In this document: one piece after another, positions 22,583 through 35,138 of the stretch | Layout of the letters: each line of letters opens with the position of its first letter | Numbering within the stretch: the first letter of the stretch is position 1 | Source: Chlorops oryzae | Lineage: Eukaryota; Arthropoda; Insecta; Diptera; Chloropidae | Direction: 5' to 3' | DNA length: 64,000 nucleotides | Assembly (NCBI GenBank): GCA_020466095.1 | Contig: CM035806.1 | Location: 134,182,573 to 134,246,572 of the forward strand | Position numbers and translations under genes: made by a program | The notes under the pieces: generated by a model | Told to the model about the DNA's origin: nothing | Databases searched by the model: none | What the model saw: the letters and a program-made list of their open reading frames with translations, nothing else

Positions 22583-23290
22583 AATTTCTATATGAAAACT
22601 GACCATTTGTCACGCCCACTTTTGCAAGTTTTGTAAATTCCATCGGAAGCCGTAATATAAGCTCAAAGTCTAAATTTAATTGCAAATCTAGAAAAAATGA
22701 TTTTAGACCAATTCAAAAAATTTTTGCCACAACCCCCAGCACTAGAGGTATTCCTAGAAATGGTCCGATTAGGCACATTTCCAAACTTGATCTTACTCAT
22801 TTTCCCTCCAATACACATACCAAATTGCGTTCACATAGGTCCTTCGATAAGAGAACTGTATGCAGACAGAGGGGGACAAACAGACGAACATGGCGAAATC
22901 GAATCTCTTGGCTACGTGTTCCCAGCAGTTATTGGTAACCGATTGTAATGCATTCCCAGCTGTACAAAAAGTAATCGAAAAGGCTTGATTTTGTAATGCA
23001 TTACTATTTGCATTCTCAAGTAATGCAAAATAGATTGAATTTACGGGTTAAAATTTTTGCCTAAAATTATACTTACAATTTTTTGTTACTAAGAATATAT
23101 ACAAAAATGGTTTCGCACTGCAAATATTCGGCTACACATTACCTTTTCGATTACCTCTCCATGCAAATTTGTTCAATTTACTGTGTTACAATTTATTTCA
23201 TCGATAAAAAAAATGCATTACTTTGGTAATGCACTTCCTAAATAACTGCAGGGTTTGGGTGTTACACACAACCGCACAAACTCGGCTATA
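22583..23290 (-). mobile_element. Partial INE-1-like element, interrupted
   Basis: Degenerate match to the 13734-14582 copy: GTCACGCCCACTTTTGCAAG, then CATACCAAATTGC, then GACAGAGGGGGACAAACAG. Homology resumes after 23253 at GGGTGTTACACACAACCGCA. The gap is filled by the element at 22921-23253. Confidence 0.6.
22921..23253. mobile_element. Harbinger-like MITE inside the INE-1 fragment
   Basis: Termini CCCAGCAGTTATT and the inverse of CCCTGCAGTTATT. The interior is rich in GTAATGCATTAC-type palindromes. 333 bp. It interrupts the otherwise continuous INE-1-like sequence, so its borders are set by the host element. Confidence 0.6.
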
Positions 23291-24163
23291 ACAACAAAGT
23301 AAAAATCTGTCATGCCCGACTTCTAGGCCTCGCGCGATCGAAGACGAAACAAGCTTGAATATTGACGCTCTTTTTATCCCATTTTGAGGCGTACGAATGA
23401 GTAGAACACGACCAAATGATTTCCGAACGAAGCACGAATTATGTGAAATTGAAGCTGGGACTAAACGGAAGAGCACAAAAGATTGAAGAAAGAAGCTTTT
23501 ATACCGATTAACATTATTCAAAGTTGGTTTTTTTCTTGTTACACAGGCAGCTGTAGAAACTTTTTCTGCTTTTTTTGTCGCGAAATTTCTATGGGAGTGT
23601 ATATCCGTTCAAAGTGAAATAAAAAAATAATGAAATAATAAAACATAAAAAACGAATTATTTGAATTTAGATTTATATGTACATACATATATATAAGCTT
23701 GACTCTTTTGTTGTGATGAAATTCAATTGAATACAATATATGTATAAAGATTATCGCAGCTAGATTTCATATCATCCGATAATTGATATTCGCAATGAAA
23801 TGAACGAAATAAATGTGAGCAAATATTAATTCTCGTTATCTACATACATACATACATACAGAAGAAACGCGTTGGGAATATGTATAACAATTACGGAACA
23901 GAATCTCTGAAGGTTTCTAACGTCATAGACTTACAAAACCATCCATCAGCCATATCCTGAAGAGAGCCTTCATATAAAATCACTAGCTGATACCACGAAC
24001 TTCAGTTCAGTACCTGACTATTCCCTTCTCTTGACCACTCACCCTTCTTTTCACGCTTCAGCGAACCTTCCCTCACTATAATTAAAAATTTGTCTGACAA
24101 TAAATTTAAATAAAGCAGTCTATTATTTTTTTTTTTTAAAACAAGACGACCTACCATGGTTTT

Positions 24164-24957
24164 TATACCGGACACACTCTGTGTCGAGGGTATATTGCGT
24201 TTGTGTGGTTGTGTGTAACACCCAGAACCAGTCGAGATAGACCATACAAAATATATATAGAAATGATCAGCGTCACTAGGAGATTCGATTTAGCCGTCTC
24301 TCTGTCTGTCCGTCTGTCTGTTTGTATACAGTTTTCTTATCGAAGGAGTTGAGCTATCGAAATTTGGTATGCGTTCTCACGGGGACATGAGTAAGAACAA
24401 GTTCGAGAATGGACCTGATCGGACCATTTTTAGGGGTACCTCCAGTACTAGGGTCTGTTATGAAAATCACAAAAACTGCTCTAAAACCGATGTTTTTCAA
24501 GATATTTTGATGAAATTTGGCATTTGAACATATTTTAGGCCAATTAATGTGATTTACAAAAATTAGAAAAATGGGCGTGGCAGAAGGGCGTTTTTCGAAA
24601 ATTGTCTCATACTTCCGAAACGCCTATGGGACTTGAACGAAAATTGGCACTTCTACTTTGTAGCCATAAACATCCTGCCCAAAAATTTTCTTCATCGGTC
24701 CATTATTAAGGGTACCTCCAGTACTAGGGTCTGTCACAAAAATCTCAAAACTGCCCCAAAATCTGACTTTTTCCAAATATTTCAATGAAACTTAGAATTT
24801 GCGCGTATATTTAAGCCTCCGATTAGAATTCCGAAAAATTGGAAAAGTGGGCGTGGGCCTTAAACAACTCCTGATATTAAAAATTATTTGAAGATGTGTG
24901 TCTGTGTCGGGTATTCTATTGTCAGGCTTGCCTGACTATAACACCCTTACTTGTTTG
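24164..24957 (+). mobile_element. INE-1/DINE-1-like element, copy B
   Basis: Starts TATACCGGACACACTCTGTG, contains GATCAGCGTCACTAGGAGAT, a CTGTCTGTCCGT tract, and the GGCGTGGCAG and GGGCGTGGG blocks. It ends with the palindrome GTCAGGCTTGCCTGAC then TATAACACCCTTACTTGTTT. Same order as copies A and C. Confidence 0.8.
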
Positions 24958-25504
24958 AAATAATATTGCTCATACGTCGGCGGGTACTAAAACTAAAAAT
25001 TGCTCGATGGGACCAAATATTGAGTTTTCGAGGCATGAAAAATAGATGTTGGCCGATTCTCGAACCTACCGAGAATTCGAGAATTTTTTAAGTAAGTATA
25101 AGAATATATTCAGGATCATTCTGAACTTTGTAATAACCAAATTCGCAATGTTCAAATTCTTAAGACCTCTTTTTTTTCACATTTAATGCAGTGATGGCCA
25201 AACCTATACGTTAACATTCATAATTGTGTGTGTGAATGCGCTGTCGACTTCGCTGTGAGTTACCCTGTAGTAAACGAGCGGTCAGTTTGCAAAATAGGAC
25301 CCACCTTAGGTGAGACTGTTAGCAACTAGACCATAAAAACTATGGAGCACGTCTAACCTAAGGTCGACCTCTATAGGTCTCACCGCTGACTGTTCCGTAA
25401 GAGATCGAGGGGCGGTGAGTTCATTTTTTTTGTGTACTCTTTCTGTGCGCTTGTTGTTGTCTGCTTTAAGTTCGCATTCTGATCGACGTACCGTCAACAG
25501 TTGA

Positions 25505-25575
25505 TTAGCGTAAAGGGTAAGACTCTCGCTCAGCAACCACGCAGGTCGAGGATCGATCCCTGGCTCGGTTGGACA
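25505..25575 (+). repeat. tRNA-like segment 1
   Basis: TTAGCGTAAAGGGTAAGACT followed about 30 bp later by GAGGATCGATCCCTGGC: an A-box-like and a B-box-like motif at tRNA spacing. Probably SINE-derived, not a functional tRNA. Confidence 0.3.
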
Positions 25576-25832
25576 TTTTTTTTTCTTCTCTATTGCCTAA
25601 AGTTTTTTTTATGCTCATATTTTAATGAATTTTTTTTATTAGTTAATTTTGAAAAAATTTTTTTCTTTAATATGTAAGTATTTTCTCATATTTAAATTTT
25701 TTTTTTAAAGTATTTATTTATTTTTCAATTGAAAATTTTTTTGCTATGAAAATTTCTATTTTATTTCACAACAACTTGAGCACCCAAAAACTCAAGTCAG
25801 CATTTTGATCAACATATTAAATTTCCTTGTTT

Positions 25833-25905
25833 AGCGTAATGGTTAAGACGCCGACTTACCAACCCAGAGATCAGCGGTTCGAGGTTCGTTCGAGACGAGA
25901 AAATT
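25833..25905 (+). repeat. tRNA-like segment 2
   Basis: TTTAGCGTAATGGTTAAGAC then AGCGGTTCGAGGTTCG. A-box and B-box resemblance at the usual spacing, followed by a T/A-rich tail. Probably a SINE head; no cloverleaf established. Confidence 0.35.
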
Positions 25906-26929
25906 AAAAAAACATAACTAATGTTTAAACAAAAAGATTTAAAAAATAAAAACAAAAAATAAATAAAATAAAAACAAGAAAAAAAATAAATAAAAAATAA
26001 ATAAAAATTTTTTCCCATAAATTAACAAAATCGTCAATTGACCTCCAACTCACCCAAAACGTCTCACCATGGGTGAGTCTTACATGCACTACTCTCTTTC
26101 TAATGTAGGCCCCATGTTAAAGAGGTGAGTTGAATGCATGTAAGAGTAAATTATGTCGGGACTAGTTGTAGTCTTTTAGAGGTTAACCATAGGTGAGTAG
26201 GGGGTGAGTCTCAATTACTGCAGGGTTACTCTGATTTGCATTGACGAAGTTTGTTTTTTACACACACGAACGCAGCCGACCGGTTTTCGCACGAATCGGT
26301 ATACGCTGTACGTTTGCGACTGCTGCGTCGGCAGAAATTTGTCTTCCAAGCACATGTGCTTGGGTAATCGAAATTTGGCCGACACTGATTTAATGCCTTC
26401 TTTGATACGACAAATTGTAGGAGAATCAATCCAACAATTTCACATAAATAGAGGAGTTTCCGGGTGACATTGCTTTTTTCTCCTTTTGTACTTTTCTAAT
26501 TAGATTCGTCATTTGAATTGTATTATTTATTGCACCGATCAAAAGTGAATTCAAGAACAAAAGATTGTACCGTCACCATAAAATAAGTCTAAGTGGTCTT
26601 TTAACGGCACTGCGATGAAGTGTTTTTATGTCTGTGATAAAGACGAAAAAAAAAAAAAGAAGTAAAATAATGTTTACCCTTAACAAAAAATGACTCCGGC
26701 AGAAATTTCGGTTCGAGAATGATTAAAAGGAAAACAGATGAGCCTCTTAAAGAAAGATGACTTTTCTGATTTTGATTTCCGAATTCCGCCGCAAGAAAAC
26801 CGCACAAGATCTTCATCAAGGTGAAAGTTTATTATTTACTTTGGCTGTAAGAGCACTACGACCTAAGAGTTATTTTGTGAAAGCCATGTTCCATTAGAGA
26901 CGATTTATGAATCTATTTGGAATCTCCAA

Positions 26930-27440
26930 AGCGAGTAATTTCTTGAGGACTCATTATTCTTGCACCCAGGCAGGTGAGTCTACGTCTAGCCGCAGCAGAA
27001 CATATGTAAAGAACATGCTCTGCTGTTTCCTGTTCTGACTTACAAAGTCTACAGAGATCTTCGTTTACCACTCCCCCATCTTTTTTCAGGTGCTACTTCA
27101 GTCTAAAATTCCCTATTAAAAGTTCAGTGCAGGTTTTAGTGGGCTCTTCAGTATTCATTTAGGCTATGTTCTTCCCACTTTCTGATCAGGTCATTTCTGA
27201 AGCTATTATTAAACCCGCAACAAGGTTCTGGTCCAATGAAAGAGTTTGCCGCAGCCCTTTTGGCCAGGAAATACGCTCTTTCATTGCCTTCATGTCCTTC
27301 ATGACCCGGTATCCATTATAGAGTCACCGTGTTCCTCTTGGATAGGATTTGAAGGAGCCTGTGGTAATCGTAAACGTTTTAAAATTTGGGTGATGCTTTC
27401 ATTCATTAAACCGAATCGAATCAATCCAGTCTTCAATATT
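26930..27440 (-). pseudogene. Decayed non-LTR retrotransposon, RNase H end
   Basis: On the minus strand, short pieces in shifting frames read WIPGHEGHEGNERAYFLAKRAA and SFIGPEPCCGF (27230-27335), the end of an RNase H domain. Then comes DLCRLCKSEQETAEHVLYIC (about 27005-27065), a Cys/His C-terminal motif. The same architecture occurs at 35556-36675, but this copy is far more decayed, with internal stops. Confidence 0.7.
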
Positions 27441-29890
27441 ACTTGAAGCCATAAGCTGCCGCCCAGACACGAATGGACACGACACGACAGCTTATGATGT
27501 AGAAGTTAGCGTTCAGTTGAATAGCTTTATTTGCGTTTCACCTGCAATATCTGAGGGACAAGCAAGTTTTTCCACATACATACATATATCATATATCGTT
27601 CTTATGCCTCTCACTCGCCTTCAATTCATTTAAGTTAGTCTCGTCATTCACAGAAATTTCATACCATTTGATTGGAACTTTAACCGTTCCATTTTCTTTA
27701 ACCCAATAGAATTGTCTTTGTTACAGTCAAACACTTTATTCAAACCGCACATGCATATCAATCAAAATTTCGTTATCGCGAAATTGCTATCCGAGATTAA
27801 AGCTTTATGCTTATGAGCGAAATTCTTTATCTGTGCTTCGATTTTATAAGAAAACAAAGAGCATTGGAAAATAAATAACCCACTAAGATAAAGACGTTTC
27901 ACGAGTAAAAATGATCATCGTCTACGCGATGCCAAACGATGAGAGAGGAGCCCGGCTTGATGTCGTCGCCGCTGCTTTGGTTCAGCGAACTCTCGTAAGC
28001 GGAAATGGACGAGTTTTTTTTCTCCAACGGAGCAGTTTTTCTCATTTTCTCATTTTAATGGCACATTTTTTTCTCCAATTTCCTTAAGAGCATACACTAG
28101 AGGTCGAATGTTCGGAGAGATCTGCAATCTGATTGATATCAAAAAATTCCTCTAATTTCTTTACTCCCTTTTAACTTTTTGAATATAAAATCGCCACATT
28201 ATAAATTCCCTTTTCATCACCTTACACTGTCCGGGTTAACTTAAACATCGCGAAAGATCGAGAAGAGCAGCTCAGACGATTTAAATGGGACGATGATGAT
28301 GATGATGATTATGTATGATAATATCATATCCGAGCAAGAATGTACTCACCAAATTATGAACGAATTGTGCACGATCTTCCTTTATATGTATTTTTTGGAG
28401 CCAGTGTCCTCGTCGACAGTTGCAATGTCGAATGTGCGTTGGATACACGTAACCGCTATGCACAATGGTGGCCAATTTCGGGCAAGCAGTTCAGCGTCTT
28501 ACCAATCCAACGGGGCAAAACTAAATGTGTTAATATCTGAAGTGTAGTCCGCCGTTCACGCTGCAGTGTTAAACGATAGAGAGAGAGAGAGAGAGAAGAG
28601 AGAAGAGAAACAGAACAGAGAATGAGTGTCTGGGTTCACAGTAAATGTAAATAATAAAGAGAATCGAAATGGGGAGAAGCAAAATAATATGATAAAAGCA
28701 AAAATTGTGAATCAACACTGGAAGTTTCGGTTTCGCTTTTGTTTTTGTTTTTGTTCTTGTTTCTGATTTTCGATTTTTGGTTCCGGGCGCAAAAGAAGAT
28801 ACTGCAACATTTCTGGTAGGAACGTGCACAACGTTAAGACTCTTGAAACAAAGTAGAAGACATGTTTATGTGTTTGCTTGACAAATAAGCTTCGGCGAAA
28901 TGCTTCTTAATCATCATCGTCTTCGTCATCACAATGACCCAAGTTGATGAAAATTTCCAACAACGTCACATGCTCTCTCAGCCTGTGGAACTCAAAACAA
29001 AAAAAAAAAAGAAACAGATTTTTGCTGACTGTTCATTTGCTCTGAGCCAACATATGTTCACGTTAATGCGAAATTATGTTTACTTCATCAAAAAACATTC
29101 CATTGGTCATTCTCCAGCTGGCACCTTATCTACTCTCTATACTCTCAAATGCTTATATGAAACCGAACACGGTCGAATAACACGAAAAAAAGCGACGACA
29201 TGGTGGAATCTTAAGTCGATTAAGTTAAATTAAAATTTTCAGGTGAACAAAAAACAAAAAGAAAAAGCTCACGATTTCGAACAGAAATTTATGCAAAAAA
29301 AAAAAAAAAAAAAAAAAACGTGTCAAGTCGATGCGATGAATGGGGGATGTTGGTAACTGATTACTAGTGAAAAGGGGGCGGGGGGCATAATGCAAAATTG
29401 TCAACAATGAAAGAAATTACAAATACTCTTTTCCTTTTACCTTCTAGACGAAAGACACCGCCGAAATACAATACGAAATAAGCACAATAAAAAAAAAAAA
29501 AAAACACTGTTGACTACTCCGTGAAACCAAGAATGATTCTTTTTGCTTTTTTATTTTTCTTTTTATCACAAAATCCTCTCTTGCAGAAGAACAAACAATT
29601 TCATAGAAAATTTCAATTGCTTTTTTTAAGGTCCTTTGTCTGCACTCTTCACTCCACACTCCAAACTTCTGCGTTTATCAATCGAATGTTCACAAATGTT
29701 GAGTTGTCAATTTAAAGATTCATTCTGTTGTTACACTTGATTACGATTTTTTTCTTTAAGAAAACGCACCTTTTTCACTTTCAACCGTTTCAACATTATT
29801 CGTTAGTCCCACCTTACATTGTGCTACATAGGCAGGGCTGCCATTTAGGGTTTCTAAGAAATCGCCAACCGAAACAAAAAACCACTACAA
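27441..29890. other. Gene-free stretch with simple repeats
   Basis: GAT repeat near 28290, GA run near 28580, A-runs near 29000, 29295 and 29490. No supported gene. Moderate complexity at 28320-28560 could be regulatory, but nothing specific is recognised. Confidence 0.4.
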
Positions 29891-29892
29891 AT

Positions 29893-30061
29893 TGTCGCTG
29901 TTCATATTAGGCGACAAATCATCAGCGACACAGTTGGTTTGATGGCGCGGGACGCACGGGGAAAGAAAAAAAAAACGCTCCCATACTAGATTTCGGAACG
30001 TCCCTCGCCACCAAACCAGCTGAGTTGCTGGTAATTTATCGCCTAATATGAACAACGACGT
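29893..30061. mobile_element. Inverted-repeat element around GTTCATATTAGGCGA
   Basis: GTCGCTGTTCATATTAGGCG at the left and its inverse with one or two changes at the right (TCGCCTAATATGAACAACGA). A related half-motif (GCGTTCATATTTGGCGACA) follows at about 30138. Confidence 0.6.
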
Positions 30062-30214
30062 TTTTTTCAACTGGTGAATTAATAGCCAACACTAGCATAT
30101 GAGCATATGACTTCACGTTCAAATTATAACGGTCGGCGTTCATATTTGGCGACATTCAAGTGGGTGACACGATGAACTCTCTTCTAATGTCTGCTTAGTG
30201 TTCACGTTCACATC

Positions 30215-31320
30215 AGCAAAAATTCTCTTGGCGACATTTGAAAAATGTCGTGAAAGTTCGTATTTAGATTACGGAGACTGTCGTTCGATAATACAGCTCT
30301 GTGCGAGTTGCCGATACGGGCGACACAAATCCCTCTTCTGGCAACCGTACAGGCAATTCGCTCAGAGTTGCATTATTGAGCGGCTGTCGCCCTGATCTAA
30401 ATACCGACAAACTGGTGTATGCATTGCTGCAAAAAGAAAAATTTTTTTAATTCCCCCACCTGTATTAAAATTCCCCAAAACTCTCAAAATAAGAAAAATA
30501 AATTATTTTCATTGTTTTCTGCATAAAATTTTGGTTGTGTGTTGGTTTTTTTTTTTATATAGGAAACACAACTCAAAGCGTGAAATAGCCTATTTTTGTC
30601 TGGCAGCTTTAAGAAAAAACTACCGAAGGTTATGGTATTTTTGTTTTTATTACACATATGCAAGTTTTAAACTGTATGTCAACAGCTGCCACAGATATGG
30701 ATGATGACTGGCGTCAATGTGGCTTCTTTTGGCATTAAATTGGTATGTTGGCGTCTTCATTTGCTTTGTTTTACATCAGAAAAATTCTCATATGCGACAT
30801 TAAAAATGTCGTGAAAGTCGTATTTAATTATCGAACTGTCGTTCGATAATAACAGCTCTGTAGTTGCGAACGGCGACACAAAATCCGTTTTGGCAACGTA
30901 CAGCATTCGTAAGTTGCATTATTGACGCTGATGCCCTTAATCTAAATTACCGACAAACTGGTTGTATGCATTGCTCAAAATAGAAAGTAGATTTTTTAAT
31001 GTCGGCCTTTCCACTGTATTAATAATTCAAAACTTAAAATAACGCAAAAAAATTATTTTCATTGTTTTCTGCATAAACGTTGTTTAAGTAGTGTATTATT
31101 TTTTTTATATAGGAAACACAACTCAAAGCGTGAAATAGCCTATTTTTGTCTGGCAGCTTTAAGAAAAAACTACCGAAGGTTATGGTATTTTTGTTTTTTA
31201 TTGACAGCATATGGCAAGTTTACTGTATGTCACAGCTGCCACAGTAGGTGTTTGGCGCTGTGGCTTTTTTTTATTGTATTTGGCTCTTTTTTGGCTTTTT
31301 TTACATCAAGAGTAAAATAA
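30215..31320. repeat. Tandem duplication, unit about 560 bp
   Basis: Unit 1 (about 30215-30775) and unit 2 (about 30776-31320) share long blocks such as GTCGTTCGATAATA, AACTCAAAGCGTGAAATAGC and TCTGGCAGCTTTAAG. They differ by many 1-8 bp gaps, mostly losses in unit 2. The first half of each unit is much more gapped than the second. Confidence 0.8.
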
Positions 31321-32557
31321 CTCATATCCAGTTCAAAGCGTGCAAACATATCAAATAATCGAAGTCACTAATAACACAATCTTAAGTAACGGTTAAAAAA
31401 TCCGATTTGACGTACCTTCGAGTAATTTTTAGACCATAACTTAAGTTATTATCAACTGATTTTCATTTGCTTACCGGATATAGAAAGTAGAAAGGTCGGC
31501 CTTTCCACTGATGTATATATTGTTGAAAGAAACTTTAAAAAACTCGGTCTTTTTGTCGATCAAACAAAAAAAAAACGAGTAAAACGCAAGTTCTTTCTTC
31601 ATAAACGATTTGTAATTAAGTAAGTTATTAAACTTTTTGTCAAAACAAAATTTTTGAAAAAAAAATATAATTTTTTTTTTATAACCCTGAATTGAAAAAA
31701 AAACGGTAAAAAAGCATTTTTGATGTTAGTAAGAAAATTTTATTATTAACAAAAAGATGTGCATCGTTCGCTTTCACACCGGTTGTACAAAAGAACCTTC
31801 GCCTTGAAGATTTTTGGCAACAATTGTTATAATTATTATTATAATTCTTTACTTTCATTATTCAAACGTTACTTTTCCGTCTAAGACTTTCCAAAAATCC
31901 CGTTCGAATCAGCTTCAGAAGAAAATCTAAAAAGGCCCTTTAAATTAGAAAAATCAATCAAACTACCAGCACTGAACCAGTTCAATAATTGTCTAAGCAT
32001 TTTTCTGACACTCATGTAAAAGTAATACGGTTACAGTTCAGTTATTGGCTTGAGCTCACATGTCTATTTTGATACTAAAAGATAAATTTGGATATTTATA
32101 GATATGATATAACCGAACGAAGCCGAGCCGAACCACTACGGATATATAATTTGTTTTATTTCGATATTCAAAAAATACTTTTCCATTGAAAAATTGTATT
32201 TTATTTAAATTATAACAAATTTTTTTTCAGAGAAGACACTTTCCTTGGCGAGTCAGATTTGTCTAAACAAAATACCTGGCAAAAAACCTTGAAGTGTCCT
32301 GTAACCCTTTTCTATATTGTTTACATGGAACCCTCTAGAAAATTTTGGTAACAAGGTACAATTTCATAAGCCAGTGTATAAATTACAAAAAAAAGCTATA
32401 ACAACACATAATTTTTTATTGTGAAAACATCTCATTTGAGTGCATACAATTTGCCCACGACTTTTTGCATCTAATTGGTTGTTTTAACGTGTTTGTTTCT
32501 ATGTCTGACCCGGCACTAAATACCTCCCATTACAAGTTGGGATTTATAGCTAGAAGT

Positions 32558-33066
32558 CAGTGCTGCCACTTTGCGGATGATTATACGAAATCCGTATATT
32601 TTCGCCTGCTTCTGTATCTTCAATTTATAATTTATTTTTCGAACAATTTATGTATAATTAAGGCGAATTGCTATTTTTCAAAAATTTGCTTTTTTGTAAG
32701 AAAAAAAGCTGCACATAAAACCGCATTGTCATATTAACAAAATATCGATACGTTTTAGGTGAGCCAGCATGCTAGAGTAGCTTATCGTCCCTGATTATTG
32801 TTGAAATAACAGATGTTGCTACGTTTAAACTTATTAATTTCTTCGAACTTAAACTTAAAATGTTAGAAATGAACTGTGCATGTTTGAAAACGGACACAAA
32901 AGTAGTTAGGGAGATAGAGTAATTAATGTGTCTAGCTGTGCCATTTGTAAAATGGTTCATTTTCCCTTGTGTATCTTTTATGAATAATTCAAAAAATTAT
33001 ATGTATACTATTGCTCGAAAAGAGAAATTTTTTGTAAAATTTATCTAAGATTTGGTGGCAGCACTG
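32558..33066. mobile_element. hAT-type MITE, TSD CTAGAAGT
   Basis: Ends CAGTGCTGCCAC and its inverse GTGGCAGCACTG, with a perfect 8-bp duplication CTAGAAGT (32550-32557 and 33067-33074). 509 bp, non-coding. Confidence 0.85.
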
Positions 33067-33145
33067 CTAGAAGTTATTGTGAGAGCTATCGATAGCAATA
33101 ATAGTTTGAATAGCGAAAAATCGATTGCCATTTAAGCATTACCGA

Positions 33146-33697
33146 CAGGGTTGGAACCTGGCGAAGAAGAAAGTGCAGCAGTTTTAACAAAAAAGGGCAG
33201 TAGATTTGAATTTTGGGCAGTAAAAATAAAAATCATTACAAATCTTTTTTTATAACAAAAATATATTTTATTCTTTTCAAATAAAAAGAAAAAAAAAATA
33301 AACAAAAAGTACATTTCATGTAAATATTTCTCCATATTGCGCGTCTTCCAATGTGAAGCGAAGATGGCAAAATTTTTTTCTGCTATATCAGCTGTCAAAC
33401 TGTTAACATCGCGACATATAAGCTTCAATGGAAAATCCAAGATGTTAAACAAGGACAACAATAGTATCTTTGTTACAAATAGAATTGCGGTGTTGATAAT
33501 GTATAGCCAAAATTGGTACTTTTTTGGTAGTTATCGTTAGGAGTTTGGTTTGACAAAAAAAAAAAAAAAATCGAGTGACACCAGGGACGAAAATCGCAGC
33601 AGATTTTAAGCTTTTCGCAGTGTCGCAGTAGATGTCAAAAATTTCAAAAAAAAAAACGCAGTAGATCTACTGCAATTGCAGTAAAGTTCCAACCCTG
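33146..33697. mobile_element. hAT-type MITE, TSD ATTACCGA
   Basis: Ends CAGGGTTGGAAC and inverse GTTCCAACCCTG, with a perfect 8-bp duplication ATTACCGA (33138-33145 and 33698-33705). 552 bp. Only about 80 bp from the previous MITE. Confidence 0.85.
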
Positions 33698-34009
33698 ATT
33701 ACCGACTGCTTTCATCAAGTATAACAGTATGATAAATGCTATGTTCAGACGGCACTTTGAATTGCGTGAATAGAATGTTAAGAAACTGAACTGAATTACG
33801 ATTGTGAATTACAAAAATTATTACAAATATCGCGTTCAGACGAGGGATTCGTAATTCGTTTTTCACGATTTGTGGTCTCTTTATAATCCCAAAAAGTAAG
33901 CAAAATATTTAAATAAGATCCCAAAAGTATGCAATTATTTGTTTAGAAAAATAGCGGCAAATTGAACCTTAAACGTGAATATCTCGAACATAGATGCGGG
34001 ATTTTATCA

Positions 34010-35052
34010 CAGTGCACATTAGGTCAAATGACCACTTTTTCTGTGCGAAATTAATAACACCCAAAGTATCGTGTTGTTTCCAGCCAAAATAATAGTAAAT
34101 GTAAAATAAAGTGCAATTTTAATAAATTGAAGAAAAAATTAACCCTTCTAAGACCGTTAACCCTTCTAAGGCAATCAAATGACTACTTTTTCTGTGCGAA
34201 ATTAATAACACCTTACATATCGCGTTATTTGAAGCCAAAATTATAGTAGAGGTAAAAGAAAGTATACTTTTAATAAATTTATCAAAGAATTAACCTTTTT
34301 ATGACCTTTAATCCTTGTAAAGAAAAAAAATTTTTTTTTTTAGAAAAATGTTTTTTATTCTTCCTTTGAATTACCATTTATGTGTAATTCATTTTCTAAA
34401 CATAAATTGTGTAATAAGTCCTTAGAAGAAAGTGGCTTTGCTTTTTGCGAACATTCATTCAGCCAAACTTCAAACAACTCGCCTTTTGTTATAGCGACGC
34501 AATCTATAAAAAACGGGTTTTCTTGAAAACGGCTAAAAACGGCACTCTAAAGTAAAAAGAAATGAACTCAATAAATCTCAGTTTATTCATTTCTTTTTAC
34601 TTTTCATTGGGCGAATGTACACAAAATTTTAAAAGCTTAAATGAAATCACAATTTCAATTAAATTAAAAAATTTTTGAGGTTATACAAAAAAGCCAGCTA
34701 TTTCAGCAAAAAAACTATAAAAAGTCACTCCTTTTGTAACTGGGACATAAGTACTCACTTTTATTTTTGTCCTCCATTTCGATTTCCCTAAAATTGTTTT
34801 CACTGGGTCCAAAAAAAGCAATTAAAAATGATGAAAAAATTAGCTGCCAACAGAGTCTTTCAATAACGTTTTGAAAGTTCAACTTTCATTGATTGCTGTC
34901 AAATGGCGTTTGTTTTTTTTACAAAAACAAAGTGACGTTTCTGTTAATTTGGAGTATTCCCTACATAATGGCATCAATAAAATATGTAAAATCGCGTGTA
35001 CGAAATTTGACTTTCGCACAGCTAAACTGGTCATTTGACCTAATGTGCAGTG
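34010..35052. mobile_element. Inverted-repeat element with internal duplication
   Basis: Ends CAGTGCACATTAGGTCAAAT and its inverse with one mismatch (ATTTGACCTAATGTGCAGTG). Near the left end a block of about 150 bp (CTTTTTCTGTGCGAAATTAA) is repeated at about 34037 and 34184. No clear target duplication. Confidence 0.65.
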
Positions 35053-35138
35053 GTGTTTTGGAAAAAACTGCTTGGTAGTCTTTAGGGTACATTTTGAGAC
35101 CAGTCCAGTAAACGCGTTTTCAACTCATAAATAAATAC

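Larger units (their letters stand above)
21797..24163. other. Repeat-derived stretch without genes
   Basis: Contains an A-run at about 22281-22303, a single pogo-like end (CAGTCGACTCTCGTTAATTC at 22384), a broken INE-1-like fragment with an inserted element (22583-23290), and simple ATAC repeats near 23840. No supported reading frame. Confidence 0.5.
25264..26225. mobile_element. PIF/Harbinger-like element, TTA duplication
   Basis: Ends CCCTGTAGTAA and TTACTGCAGGG, with TTA on each outer side, as expected for the 3-bp target of PIF/Harbinger. Non-coding. Single TACTGCAGGG termini at about 5478 and 21156 may be further copies of the family. The interior holds two tRNA-like segments. Confidence 0.5.

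Noticed and set aside
34010..35052. LTR retrotransposon with direct 150-bp repeats
   Set aside because: The direct copies are adjacent and internal, the ends are inverted rather than direct, and no gag or pol motifs occur between them.
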